Positions 1-9,103 are shown, counted from the stretch's first letter. The stretch is DNA of 64,000 bases from Pelomonas margarita (GCF_043555875.1 NZ_JBIGHW010000003.1:1-64000), one strand, 5' to 3'. The notes: generated by a model not told the origin, from the letters alone. Translations and numbers: made by a program.

Positions 1-2
1 CG

Positions 3-545
3 CGCGAGGACTTGAACGGCATCGAGGTCTTCAAGGACCGCAGCCACCCGCAGCGCGTCGCCGTCGAGGAATGCCCACCCGGTGCCGTGCTCGTCATCGA
101 CAGCCGCAAGGATGCACGCGCCGCGTCGGCCGGCGGCATCCTCGTCGCGCGGCTGATGGTGCGCGGCTGCGCCGGCGTCGTCACCGACGGCGGGTTTCGT
201 GACAGCCCCGACATCGCCAGGTACACGATGCCGGCCTACCACGCGCGCCCCAGCGCCCCCACCAACCTGACGCTGCACCAGGCCATCGCCCTCAACGAGC
301 CCATCGGCTGCGGCGACGCGCCGGTGTTCCCGGGCGATGTCATCGTCGGTGATGCCGAAGGCGTCATCGTCATCCCGGCCCACCTGGCCGACGAGATCGC
401 CGACGAGGCTGTCGAGATGACCGCTTTCGAGGACTTCGTGCAGGAACAAGTCCTCGCCGGACGCAGCGTGCTGGGGCTGTACCCGCCCACCGACGCCGAC
501 GTCGCCGACCTGTTCGCCGCTTGGCGAGCTGAACAGGGCCGCTGA
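3..545 (+). CDS. RraA-family protein (HMG/CHA aldolase-like), 5' end outside window
   Basis: The reading frame is open to the first bases of the window, so the true start lies upstream; the TTG at 12 is only the first start-like codon. The visible 177 residues match the RraA/class II aldolase-like fold. They contain a glycine-rich GGILVARLMVRG segment and a TDGGFRDSPDI stretch whose Arg-Asp pair is the substrate/metal site in HMG/CHA aldolases of this family. Known members are either pyruvate-releasing aldolases acting on 4-hydroxy-4-methyl-2-oxoglutarate-type acids or the RNase E inhibitor RraA. Genes of this type often sit in sugar-acid clusters, and the hexuronate transporter downstream makes an aldolase or lyase role more likely than RNase regulation. 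The exact substrate is unknown. Confidence 0.8.
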   Translation, partial: REDLNGIEVFKDRSHPQRVAVEECPPGAVLVIDSRKDARAASAGGILVARLMVRGCAGVVTDGGFRDSPDIARYTMPAYHARPSAPTNLTLHQAIALNEPIGCGDAPVFPGDVIVGDAEGVIVIPAHLADEIADEAVEMTAFEDFVQEQVLAGRSVLGLYPPTDADVADLFAAWRAEQGR

Positions 546-585
546 CCTGCAGCCGGTTCCAACCCCGCATAAGGCGTCTTCACGC

Positions 586-1173
586 ATGACCACCAGGCTC
601 GATCGAATCGCCCCCGCGCTGGCCCTGTGTGAGGCGTTCAGCGCGTTCGCGCGGGACAGCCAGCACCTCTCGCTCAAGGGCAACTGGCAGTTCGCGCTGG
701 CGACCACCAGCACGAAGGCCGAGGCACTGAGCGGCTTTCATGCACCGGGCTACGACACCACTCGCTTCCGCGCCCTTCCCGTGCCGTCCAACTGGGCGCT
801 CCATGGCCACGAAGCCGCGACCTACAAGGCGTTCAAGGGGGATGAGAGCCAGGGCTTCTACCTGACGCGGTTCTCCGCGCCGGCCTCGTTCACCGGCCAG
901 CGCGTGCTGCTGCACTTCGGCGGCGTGTGGTCTTCCGCCGAAGTCTGGCTGAACGGGAAGCCGCTGGGCCGGCATGACAGCGGCTTCACGGGCTTTGCGC
1001 ACGACGTCACCCACGTGCTTCGCCCCGGCGCGGAGAACACGCTGGGCGGAGAACGAGTTCCAGCAGTTGAAGGTGGAAGCCGGCTCGACGTTCTCCGGCC
1101 GGTTCACCCTTTCACTCACACGCTGAACGGCACCGACCGCCGCGATACAAGAAAGAAGGATAGAGAGACATGA
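586..1173 (+). pseudogene. GH2 glycosidase N-terminal remnant (beta-galactosidase-like)
   Basis: The first ~146 codons encode the sugar-binding jelly-roll domain of a family 2 glycoside hydrolase. They start after a possible signal peptide with LSLKGNWQFAL and continue through PVPSNW, FYLTRF and VLLHFGGVWSSAEVWLNGKPLG to HVLRPGAENTL. GH2 enzymes run to 700-1000 residues, but here similarity stops near base 1045 and the frame continues as unrelated sequence to 1173. The immunoglobulin-like and TIM-barrel catalytic domains are missing, so no activity is expected. From about 1047 a different frame reads AENEFQQLKVEAG and stops in TGA near 1126, which looks like the tail of a second lost gene. 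I read this as an internal deletion joining two genes of an old polysaccharide cluster. Confidence 0.75.
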
Positions 1174-2507
1174 ACTCGCCAAAGATGGGCAACTACCGCT
1201 GGACGATCTGCGCCCTGCTGTTCTTCGCCACCACCGTCAACTACCTGGACCGCCAGGTGCTGAGCCTGCTGGCACCCGCGCTGTCTACCGAGTTCGGCTG
1301 GACCAACTCCGACTACGCCAACATCACCGCCGTCTTCCAGTTCGTCTACGCGATCTCCATGCTGTTCGCGGGCCGATTCATCGACGCCATCGGCACCAAG
1401 CGGGCGTTCCTGATCGCTGTCGCGGTGTGGTCGCTGGGCGCGTTGATGCATGCGTTCTCCGTGCCCATCGGCGGCATCCTGGCGGTGCTGGGTGTCGGGC
1501 TGCCGGTGTCGATCGTGGGCTTCATGGTGTCGCGCGCGGTGCTGGCCATCGGCGAGGCCGGCAACTTCCCGGCGGCCATCAAGGCCACGGCGGAGTATTT
1601 CCCCAAGAAAGAACGCTCGTTGGCCACAGGCATCTTCAACTCCGGTGCCAATGTCGGCGCCATCCTCGCGCCGCTGACGGTGCCCTGGATCGCCGTGACC
1701 TGGGGCTGGCAGACCGCCTTCATCGTCATCGGCGCGATCGGCTTCGTGTGGATGATCCTCTGGCAGATCTATTACGACACGCCGGAACGACAGAAACGTC
1801 TTGGCGCTCAGGAACTGGCCTACATCGGCAGCGATCCGGCACCCGTGGTTACCGACGACGGCAAGAAGGTGCCGTGGTTCCAGCTGCTCGGCTATCGCCA
1901 GACCTGGGCCTTCGCGCTGGGCAAGTTCCTGACCGACGGCGTGTGGTGGTTCTACCTGTTCTGGCTGCCCAAGTACCTCTCCTCGCAGTACGGCATGGCA
2001 ACGGCCGACTTGGCGCTGCCGCTGACGGTGCTGTACAGCATGACGATGGTGGGCAGCATCGGCGGCGGCTGGTTCCCGGCCTACTTCATGAAGCGCGGCC
2101 ATGCCCCGTACGACGGCCGCATGCGCGCCATGCTGGTCATCGCGTTCTTCCCGCTGGCCGTGCTGCTGGCGCAGCCGCTGGGCGGCATGAGCTTCTGGCT
2201 GCCGGTGCTGCTGGTCGGCATCGGCGCATCGGCGCACCAGGCCTGGTCGGCCAACCTGTTCACGACGGTGTCGGACATGTTCCCCAAGAAGACCGTGGCC
2301 TCCGTCATCGGCATTGGTGGCATGGCCGGCGGCTTCGGCGGCGTGGCGGTGTCCAAGCTGGGCGGCTGGGTGTTCGACTCCTACGGCGCGCGCGGCGACC
2401 TCTCCACAGGCTACATGATCATGTTCTCGCTGTGCGCCATCGCCTACCTCGTGGCCTGGGCGGTCATGAAGGCCCTCGTGCCGCGGCACAAGGAGATCAC
2501 GCTGTGA
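1170..2507 (+). CDS. MFS transporter, ACS family, ExuT-like hexuronate transporter
   Basis: This is a 445-residue inner-membrane protein with about 12 hydrophobic segments. It opens with the NYLDRQ signature (residues 24-29) typical of the anion:cation symporter family that includes ExuT, GarP and DgoT. By family it imports hexuronates such as galacturonate or glucuronate with protons. The ATG at 1170 follows a purine-rich AAGAAGGA about nine bases upstream. The stop overlaps the next start in GTGA, indicating translational coupling to the esterase gene. With RraA upstream and a carbohydrate esterase downstream it fits uptake of pectin breakdown products. Substrate choice within the family cannot be fixed from sequence alone. 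Confidence 0.85.
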   Translation: MNSPKMGNYRWTICALLFFATTVNYLDRQVLSLLAPALSTEFGWTNSDYANITAVFQFVYAISMLFAGRFIDAIGTKRAFLIAVAVWSLGALMHAFSVPIGGILAVLGVGLPVSIVGFMVSRAVLAIGEAGNFPAAIKATAEYFPKKERSLATGIFNSGANVGAILAPLTVPWIAVTWGWQTAFIVIGAIGFVWMILWQIYYDTPERQKRLGAQELAYIGSDPAPVVTDDGKKVPWFQLLGYRQTWAFALGKFLTDGVWWFYLFWLPKYLSSQYGMATADLALPLTVLYSMTMVGSIGGGWFPAYFMKRGHAPYDGRMRAMLVIAFFPLAVLLAQPLGGMSFWLPVLLVGIGASAHQAWSANLFTTVSDMFPKKTVASVIGIGGMAGGFGGVAVSKLGGWVFDSYGARGDLSTGYMIMFSLCAIAYLVAWAVMKALVPRHKEITL

Positions 2508-4057
2508 CGCTGCCGCTGCTGCGCTGGATGGCGGCAGCGATCTGCATCTGCCTTTCAGCGCCGGTGGCGGCCGAGGAGATGCCGTCGCGGCACATCTACG
2601 TGCTGATGGGGCAGTCCAACATGGCCGGCCGGGACACGGCCGACATGGAGGGGCAGCCGCCAGACCCGCGCATCCTGACGCTCGATGCCGCCAACCACTG
2701 GGTCGTCGCGAAGGATCCCGTCCACGCCATGACGAGCAGCATCGCCCCCGGCGTCGGCCCCGGCATGGCGTTCGCGCGGGAGATGCTGGTCTCGGCGCCC
2801 GCCGCGCAGATCGGCCTGGTGCCCACCGCCGTGGGCGGCACGCCGCTGCGGCGTTGGGTCAAGGGCGCGGACCTGTATGAGCAGGCCGTCGCCCGGGCAC
2901 GTGCTGCGGCGAAGGCCGGCGTCCTGCGCGGCGTGCTGTGGCACCAGGGCGAAACGGATGCCAGGACGCAGGCCGATGCCGGCACCTACGAAGCCCGGCT
3001 GGGCCAGATGTTCAAGGACCTGCGGCAGGACCTGGGCCAGCCCGACCTGCCCATCGTCGTCGGCCAGCTGGGCGACTTCCTGGCGGCAGAGAACTTCCCC
3101 GCTGCGGCCGGCGTGCGGGAAGCCTTGCAGCAACTGCCTCGGACCTTGCCCCGCGTGGGTCTCGCGCCAGCCACCGGCCTGCAGCACAAGGGCGACCACC
3201 TCCATTTCTCGTCGGACTCGGCGCGCGAGCTGGGGCGACGTTTCGCTCACGCCATGCACACGCTTCACGCGAGCGACGTGACGGCCCTGTGGCCAACCGG
3301 GCGCATGCCAGGCGGCGCCGCCGCCCAACCCGAGACCTGGCGCTTTCCCGAACGCCGTGATGCGCTGCGCGTGACGCATGTCAGCGAGCCTGCGTTGACG
3401 CTGTACAGGGCCCCCCATCTAGGCCAGCTCGCGCCTGCCGTCATCGTCGTTCCCGGCGGCGGCTACCAGCATGTGGCGATGGACAAGGAAGGCGCCGATG
3501 TGGCCGCGTGGCTGAATGCCCAGGGCTTCACCGCCCTGGTCTTGAAGTACCGCGTGCCCGACAACCGCGAAGGTGCATTCGCCGACATCCAGCGGGCGAT
3601 CCAGCTGACGCGGTCACGTTCCGCCGATTGGCAGATTGATCCCCACCGACTGGGCGTGATGGGATTCTCGGCCGGAGGCCACCTGGCGGCACGGGCGAGT
3701 ACGACCTTCAGCCGATGCCCGGCCGGCACCGATGACGGCACCGAAGGTCTGTCATGTCGGCCGGACTTTGCCGTGTTGGTCTACCCCGCCTACCTGGATG
3801 ACGCGGCGTCGTCATTGAGCGCGCCGCTATCCGCACGCGAGGCGATACCTCCCGTGCTGATCGTTCACAGCGAAGACGACCGCAAGTACGTCTCCGGCAC
3901 CCATCAATTCCGCACCGCACTGGCGTCGGCGGGCCAGCATGTCCATGCATTGATCTACACAAGCGGCGGCCACGGCTACGGCCTGCGCAGCTGCGGGGAT
4001 GCCCAGCAATGGCCTGCGGATGCGCTTCCCTGGCTCGCCGCCCAGCGCATCCGTTGA
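2504..4057 (+). CDS. two-domain carbohydrate esterase: SGNH/SASA acetylesterase fused to alpha/beta hydrolase
   Basis: About 517 residues from a GTG start overlapping the transporter stop. A signal peptide (residues 1-23, ending PVAA) predicts export. Domain 1 (about 28-245) is a SASA/sialate-O-acetylesterase-like SGNH hydrolase: GQSNMAGR carries nucleophile Ser38, VLWHQGETDA is the block III region, and Asp231-x-x-His234 completes the site. Domain 2 (about 275-517) is a BD-FAE/acetylxylan-esterase-like alpha/beta hydrolase with oxyanion-hole VPGGGY, nucleophile Ser389 in GFSAGG, an acid near Asp458 and His490 in GGHGYG. Both catalytic sets look intact, so the protein may remove two kinds of acyl group from pectin or hemicellulose. 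ATG 2528 is an alternative start that would shorten the signal peptide. Confidence 0.8.
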   Translation: MTLPLLRWMAAAICICLSAPVAAEEMPSRHIYVLMGQSNMAGRDTADMEGQPPDPRILTLDAANHWVVAKDPVHAMTSSIAPGVGPGMAFAREMLVSAPAAQIGLVPTAVGGTPLRRWVKGADLYEQAVARARAAAKAGVLRGVLWHQGETDARTQADAGTYEARLGQMFKDLRQDLGQPDLPIVVGQLGDFLAAENFPAAAGVREALQQLPRTLPRVGLAPATGLQHKGDHLHFSSDSARELGRRFAHAMHTLHASDVTALWPTGRMPGGAAAQPETWRFPERRDALRVTHVSEPALTLYRAPHLGQLAPAVIVVPGGGYQHVAMDKEGADVAAWLNAQGFTALVLKYRVPDNREGAFADIQRAIQLTRSRSADWQIDPHRLGVMGFSAGGHLAARASTTFSRCPAGTDDGTEGLSCRPDFAVLVYPAYLDDAASSLSAPLSAREAIPPVLIVHSEDDRKYVSGTHQFRTALASAGQHVHALIYTSGGHGYGLRSCGDAQQWPADALPWLAAQRIR

Positions 4058-4419
4058 CGCGCAGCCTGACGACACCGCCTCAACCCAGCCCTGATCCAGG
4101 ACCGCAGCCACTGCTGCTTAGAAATTCACCTCTCGTCCTGGGTGTGCGCGTTGGAGCGGAGGACTCAGCACAGGCGCAAGGCGCCGTGGAGGATGCACTT
4201 GCCCAGCCGCACAGCCGACTGTCATCCATCCACCCTGCCCTTCACTTGGTCGGCGGCTCGAAGATGGTCGATCGACCGATGTCCCCACCCCAGCCCCACA
4301 TGCGCATGACGCCTTCTTCGTACGTCGCGGCGCTTGGGCTGCAAGCCCACGGGGCATTCGACGCAACAATTCAGGACGACGGTGCCGAGGCAGAAAAGAG
4401 TTCCACGATTCGCGACGAC
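4058..4419. other. 362-base interval before the P450 gene
   Basis: No gene can be assigned here. The P450 frame stays open from 4009 through this interval, with in-frame ATGs at 4264 and 4282, but the residues before Met 4420 do not resemble the start of a P450. I see no terminator with a T-run and no convincing sigma-70 promoter. The interval probably holds the esterase 3' end signals and the P450 promoter. Confidence 0.4.
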
Positions 4420-5715
4420 ATGCAAACGCGCCCCCCAGCGACGGCAGCCGCCATCGCCCGGGGCAGCCACCCCTTCCACGGCGATCCCTATGCCCGCTAC
4501 CAAGCACTTCGCCTCCAGGGCCCGATTCACTGGACGCCGGATCTCTTCGGCGGCGCCTGGCTGCTGACGACCTTCGACGGCGTTCAGGCCGCCCTGAAGG
4601 ACCCGCGGCTGTCCGCGCAGCGGACGGGCGGATGGGTCATGCGACACGCGCTGCGCGGCAGTCCGGAACGCAAGCACCTGACCGCCATGCAGCGGCTGTT
4701 CGCTCGCGCCATGCTGTTCGTGGACAAGCCCGCACACCCACGCCTGCGCTCAGTGATGCAGCACGCCTTCCGGCCCGCCCGCATCGAAGCCCTGCGCGGT
4801 CAGGTGGCGGGGCTGGTACACAATTTGATCGGGGACATCGAGCGCCGCATTCCGGCGACGGCATCCTTCGATTTCATCGAGCATTTCGCAACGCCCCTGC
4901 CCAGCCGCGTGGTCTCGCGCTTTCTCGGCCTGCGGATGGTGGACGACGCGCGGTTCCTGTCCTGGTCCTCAGGTCTGGCGGCCTTCCTGGGCGCGGTTGA
5001 ACCCACGGCTGACGAAACCCGGGCCGCCCACGACAGCCTCGCGGCCATGAGCGACGAGATCGACCGGCGCATCCGCGCGGACGATCTCGAGGAAGACGGG
5101 CTGATCGCCAGCCTTGTTGAGGCGCAAGCGCAGGGCCGCATCGAAAGCCGGGAGGAACTGCTGGCCCAGTGCGTCATGCTGCTGTTCGCCGGGCATGAGA
5201 CGACGCGCCATCTGCTGGGCACCGCCGTCTACTGGCTGCTGCAGGAACCAGGCCGTTGGCGCACGCTGGAAGATCCGGCCCGCGTGCGCACCTCGGTCCG
5301 GGAACTCCTGCGCTGGGACAGCCCGGTGCAGTTCACCGGTCGACGCGCGAACTGCGACTTCGACCTGTTCGGCGTGGCCCTCCGGCGTGGCGACCTGGTG
5401 TTGCCGCTGCTGGGGTCGGCCAATCGAGACCCCGCCCGCTACGGGGCCGCGAACCACCTGGACCTGGACCGCCAACTCGGCATGCCGCTGTCTTTCGGCA
5501 GCGGCCCACATGTCTGCATCGGTGCTGCACTGACGCTGATGGAGGCGGAATGCGCGCTTGGCGAGTTGGTCCGCCGATGGCCTGGCCTGCAAATGGCGGA
5601 ACACAGCCCGCCGTGGATCGAGGCGCCGCTCTACAGAGGCTTGAGGCGCCTGGAACTGCATCGCGGCACGTCATCGGTTGGCGTGCCACCAGCGCACGCG
5701 CACCTGCTGCCGTAG
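4420..5715 (+). CDS. cytochrome P450 (bacterial class I)
   Basis: The protein has 431 residues from ATG 4420, the usual length of a soluble bacterial P450. The I-helix oxygen-activation motif AGHETT lies at 257-262, the K-helix ExxR at Glu295-Arg298 (RELLRW), and the haem loop FGSGPHVCIG carries the thiolate ligand Cys366. All core P450 features are intact. Class I enzymes need a ferredoxin and ferredoxin reductase, and neither is encoded nearby, so electrons must come from elsewhere in the genome. The substrate cannot be predicted; no terpene, polyketide or sterol biosynthesis gene adjoins it. Earlier in-frame starts exist (4264), but the N-terminal HPFHGDPYARYQ region fits a start at 4420. 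Confidence 0.85.
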   Translation: MQTRPPATAAAIARGSHPFHGDPYARYQALRLQGPIHWTPDLFGGAWLLTTFDGVQAALKDPRLSAQRTGGWVMRHALRGSPERKHLTAMQRLFARAMLFVDKPAHPRLRSVMQHAFRPARIEALRGQVAGLVHNLIGDIERRIPATASFDFIEHFATPLPSRVVSRFLGLRMVDDARFLSWSSGLAAFLGAVEPTADETRAAHDSLAAMSDEIDRRIRADDLEEDGLIASLVEAQAQGRIESREELLAQCVMLLFAGHETTRHLLGTAVYWLLQEPGRWRTLEDPARVRTSVRELLRWDSPVQFTGRRANCDFDLFGVALRRGDLVLPLLGSANRDPARYGAANHLDLDRQLGMPLSFGSGPHVCIGAALTLMEAECALGELVRRWPGLQMAEHSPPWIEAPLYRGLRRLELHRGTSSVGVPPAHAHLLP

Positions 5716-5802
5716 TTGCGCCGTACGTCCGCGCCGTCGAACGCGCGGGCATTTCAGCCATGCGCCGGCAGCTGCATTCAGCGTTTCGTAGGGACAAAGA
5801 CA

Positions 5803-5830
5803 AAGGGGCTAGCGTTTCCGCTAGCCCCTT
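5803..5830 (-). terminator. perfect 12-bp hairpin downstream of tRNA-Val
   Basis: The arms at 5803-5814 and 5819-5830 are perfectly complementary around a four-base loop. On the minus strand, the direction of the tRNA, the hairpin begins 16 bases after the encoded CCA and is followed by a T-rich stretch (TTGTCTTTG). On the plus strand it is followed by GTTTTCC. It probably ends the tRNA transcript and may also stop P450 transcription from the other side. Confidence 0.65.
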
Positions 5831-5846
5831 GTTTTCCTACCAAATT

Positions 5847-5923
5847 TGGTAGGCGCGATTGGATTCGAACCAACGACCCCCACCATGTCAAGGTGGTGCT
5901 CTAACCAACTGAGCTACGCGCCT
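5847..5923 (-). tRNA. tRNA-Val (anticodon GAC), CCA encoded
   Basis: The minus strand folds as a standard tRNA. The acceptor stem AGGCGCG pairs with CGCGCCT. The D-arm region is TAGCTCAGTTGGTTAGAGCA. The anticodon stem CCACC/GGTGG holds loop TTGACAT with anticodon GAC (Val). The T-arm contains GGTTCGAATCC. The discriminator A is followed by a genomic CCA (5847-5849). The gene stands alone between the P450 and relA with no neighbouring tRNA. Confidence 0.97.
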
Positions 5924-5969
5924 GAAGAGCTTCGCACTATAGCACGGATTTTTCGGTGTCGTCAAAGAT

Positions 5970-8225
5970 TCATTTGCGACGTGCTGAACGGACGCCGCTG
6001 ATGGCGCACAGATCGCGCAGCACCTTGGCCAGCCGCGTCGCATCGGACAGCTCCAGCGTGAAGCTCATCCAGGCCGTGTCGCCACCGCCCGTGCGGGGCT
6101 TGGTGGCGGCGCTGCCCTGCAGCGACTGGGTATTGACGGCCACCACGTTCATCTTCTCCTTGGCGAACACCTCCAGCACATCGCGCAGCAGGCCCTGCCG
6201 GTCGCCCGCCTCGACGAGCACATCGACCGGATAGACCGGCGCCGACTTGCCGGCCGCGTCGCCCCCACCCCAGGCCACAGCGATGACGCGCTCAGGCGAG
6301 CGACGCCGCATCTCGGCGAGGTTGCTGCAATCGCTGCGATGGATGGCCACGCCCTTGCCGCGCGTGACGAAACCCGAGATCGCGTCCGGCGGCGCGGGCC
6401 GACAGCAACGCGACAAGGTCGTGAGCAGCGAGTCGATGCCCACCACCAGCACGCCACCGCGCCCGCCGCCCGGGCTGCTGGCGCTGCGCGTGTGCCGCTG
6501 GGCCAGCAGTTCGTCCTCGTCGGCCACCGGCTCGGGCGGGCGCAGCAGCAGTTCGATGTTGCGCAGCGAGTACTCGTCCTTGCCGACCACCTCGAACAGC
6601 GCATCCGCCCCCTTGAAGCCCAGCCGAGCAGCGAGCTCATCGAGCTTGAGCGCCGTCTTGCCCTCGCGCTGCAGCAGCTTCTCGACGAGCTCGCGGCCCT
6701 TGGCGATGGTCTGCGCCTGTTGCAGCGCGTTGAACCACGCCCGCACTTTGGCACGCAAGCGCTGGCTCTGCAGGTAGCCCAGCTCGGGGTTGAGCCAGTC
6801 CAGCGACGGGCCGCCCTCCTTGATGGCGATGATCTCCACTGTCTGGCCGCTGTGCAGCGCCGTGTTCAGCGGCAGCATCTGGCCGTCGATGCGGGCGCCG
6901 CGGCAGCGGTGGCCCAGGTCGGTGTGCACCGCGTAGGCGAAATCCACCGGCGTCGCGCCGGCCGCCAGCTCGACGATGGTGGCCTGCGGCGTGAAGACGT
7001 AGATGCGGTCGTCAAACACCGCCCCGCCCTCGCCCTGCACGGTGTCACGCTCCCAGGCCAGCAGCTGGTTCAGCACCGCCTTGCGCGCGCGCGCCACCTG
7101 CTCCTCGAACTCCCCGGCCGCACTGACCCCGGCGTAGCCCCGCGCGCCGGCTTCCTTGTAGGCCCAATGCGCCGCCACGCCGTGCTCGGCATGGTCGTGC
7201 ATCTCGCGCGTACGGATCTGCACCTCCATCGCACGGCCGTCGGCGCCCAGCACCACGGTGTGCAGCGACTGGTAGCCGTTGGGCTTGGGCTTGGCGATGT
7301 AGTCGTCGAACTCACCGGGCACCGGCGTGTAGACCTCATGCAGTCGCGCCAGCACGCCATAGCAGTCGGCCACGGTGGCGACGATGACGCGCAGCGCCCG
7401 CAGGTCGAACACACGGTCCAGCGACAGCGCCTTGCCCTGCATCTTCTTGTGGATGCTGTAGAGGTGCTTGGGCCGCCCCTGCACCTCGGCCGTGATGCCC
7501 TGCGCCTGCAGGTCGCTCTGCAGCGCGGCTCGCGCAGCCTCGATGCGATGCTCGCGCTCCACACGCTTTTCCTGCAGCCCCTTGGCCAGCGCCTTGTAGG
7601 CCTCGGGCTCGCGGAATCGGAACGCGAGATCTTCCAGCTCCCACTTGATCTGCCAGATGCCCAGCCGGTTGGCCAGCGGCGCGAACACAGCCTGCGACTC
7701 CGCCGCTAGCTCCGCCGGGCACGGCTGCTTGCTGGCGGCATGCCAGCGCAGCGTCTGCAGCCGCGAGGCCAGTCTCAGCAGCACCACGCGCAGGTCTCGT
7801 GAGAAAGCCAGCAGCATCTTGCGCACGCGCTCGGTCTGCTCGGCCTTCTGGTCGGTGCTGACCCGAGCGCTGCGCGCCGCGCGCTGCATCTGCACGAGCT
7901 TGCGCGTGTGCGTGACGAGGCTGGCATGGCTGTCGCCGAACGCCTTGGCGACGATCTCCTCGGGCTTGGCGAGGAAGTCCGCCGCATAGACCAAGTAGGC
8001 CGCCGCCTGCAACTCCTGCGCGGCGCCGATGCCGTGCAGGATGGCGGCCACGCCGTCGGCATGGGCCAGCGCGTTCTCGCCGGTGTCCAGCGTCTCAGCC
8101 GCTAGCAACGGCTCGGCGAAGGCCCGCGCCCGGGCGACTTCGGCATGGGAATGTCCGGTGCTGGCATCCAGCAGCGCGACGATGGGGGCCGCGTGTGCGC
8201 CCTCCGGCATCAAGCCTGTCTTCAT
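5970..8225 (-). CDS. relA: RelA-type (p)ppGpp synthetase
   Basis: This 751-residue long RSH protein makes the stringent-response alarmone (p)ppGpp from ATP and GDP/GTP. The N-terminal hydrolase-like domain has lost the HD-x-x-x-ED metal site: YAADFLAKPEE (about 80-90) stands where active SpoT proteins have the His-Asp and Glu-Asp ligands. The protein is therefore probably synthetase only. The synthetase domain (about 245-360) has the RelA-type acidic EFDDY (305-309) and PKPNGYQSLHTVV. A TGS domain (about 405-466) and a C-terminal ACT domain (about 670-751) follow. Its ATG overlaps the stop of the upstream alpha/beta hydrolase gene in ATGA, so the two are co-translated. Confidence 0.93.
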   Translation of the reverse strand: MKTGLMPEGAHAAPIVALLDASTGHSHAEVARARAFAEPLLAAETLDTGENALAHADGVAAILHGIGAAQELQAAAYLVYAADFLAKPEEIVAKAFGDSHASLVTHTRKLVQMQRAARSARVSTDQKAEQTERVRKMLLAFSRDLRVVLLRLASRLQTLRWHAASKQPCPAELAAESQAVFAPLANRLGIWQIKWELEDLAFRFREPEAYKALAKGLQEKRVEREHRIEAARAALQSDLQAQGITAEVQGRPKHLYSIHKKMQGKALSLDRVFDLRALRVIVATVADCYGVLARLHEVYTPVPGEFDDYIAKPKPNGYQSLHTVVLGADGRAMEVQIRTREMHDHAEHGVAAHWAYKEAGARGYAGVSAAGEFEEQVARARKAVLNQLLAWERDTVQGEGGAVFDDRIYVFTPQATIVELAAGATPVDFAYAVHTDLGHRCRGARIDGQMLPLNTALHSGQTVEIIAIKEGGPSLDWLNPELGYLQSQRLRAKVRAWFNALQQAQTIAKGRELVEKLLQREGKTALKLDELAARLGFKGADALFEVVGKDEYSLRNIELLLRPPEPVADEDELLAQRHTRSASSPGGGRGGVLVVGIDSLLTTLSRCCRPAPPDAISGFVTRGKGVAIHRSDCSNLAEMRRRSPERVIAVAWGGGDAAGKSAPVYPVDVLVEAGDRQGLLRDVLEVFAKEKMNVVAVNTQSLQGSAATKPRTGGGDTAWMSFTLELSDATRLAKVLRDLCAISGVRSARRK

Positions 8226-9103
8226 GAACTCAGGAAATCGGTGACGAGGGTGATCTGGTCATCGTGGATCAGCGTGGGCGCATGCCCGACGCCGGGCAGC
8301 TCCACCAGGTGTGCGCGCGGCCCGCGTTGCGTCATCGCGCGGGCCGTGTCGGCGCCCAGCAGATCGCTGTCGGCGCCGCGAATCAGCAGCGTGGGGCAGC
8401 GGAGCTGGTCATACACGGCCCACAGCGCCGCCTCTCCGGCCGCCGCCACTTCGGGCGTCACGGCCGCGAACGGCACGGCGATGGCCGGGTCGTAGCGCAG
8501 CACCCAGGCCTCGCCCTCCTGACGGAACAGCGGCTCGGACAGTGCCAACCACTGGGCATCGGTGTGCGGGCCAAAACCTTCGGAGATACCGCGCAGGTAG
8601 GCAGCGCCTTCCGCCAGCGAACCGAAGCTCAGCGCCTTGCCCAAGTAGGTGCCGATGCGCGCCAGCGCCTCGAAGCGAATCGCCGGGCCCACGTCGTTCA
8701 GCACCAACCGACGGATGAAGCCGTCCGGGTGGGCGCCGCCGCGCAGGGACGCCACGCCCAGCCCGATGAGCCCGCCCATGGACGTGCCGACCCAGTCCAC
8801 CTGGGCCACGTCCAGGCGCGCCAGCAGGGTGACCATGTCCGACACATAGGTCGGGATCTGGTAGGCGCCGGGCTGGCGCAGCCAGTCGGAACGGCCACGG
8901 CCGGCCACATCCGGGCAGATGACGCGCCAGCGCCTGCTCAGCGTGCGGGCCAGCGTGTCGAAGTCCCGGCCCTGACGCGACAGCCCGTGCACGCAGACCA
9001 GCACCGGCGCGTCCGCGCTCGGGCCGGCCCATTCCCAATAGGCCATGCGGTGCAGGCCGGTGGCGTCCAGGCAATCGACGAAGCGCAACGCGGGCTGGGT
9101 CAT
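8222..9103 (-). CDS. alpha/beta hydrolase
   Basis: This 293-residue single-domain alpha/beta-fold hydrolase has an HG oxyanion motif (CVHGLSRQGRDF), nucleophile Ser108 in GTSMGG, a probable acid in RGADSD and His274 in GVGHAP. No signal peptide is seen, so it is cytoplasmic. It is the first gene of a two-gene minus-strand unit and overlaps relA by four bases. It resembles enol-lactonase or general esterase relatives, but the substrate is unknown. It is divergent from bdhA across only 47 bases, which must hold both promoters. Confidence 0.82.
   Translation of the reverse strand: MTQPALRFVDCLDATGLHRMAYWEWAGPSADAPVLVCVHGLSRQGRDFDTLARTLSRRWRVICPDVAGRGRSDWLRQPGAYQIPTYVSDMVTLLARLDVAQVDWVGTSMGGLIGLGVASLRGGAHPDGFIRRLVLNDVGPAIRFEALARIGTYLGKALSFGSLAEGAAYLRGISEGFGPHTDAQWLALSEPLFRQEGEAWVLRYDPAIAVPFAAVTPEVAAAGEAALWAVYDQLRCPTLLIRGADSDLLGADTARAMTQRGPRAHLVELPGVGHAPTLIHDDQITLVTDFLSS

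Noticed and set aside
5716..5969. Genomic island boundary at tRNA-Val
   Set aside because: No integrase, no direct repeat of the tRNA 3' end and no composition shift could be seen within the window.
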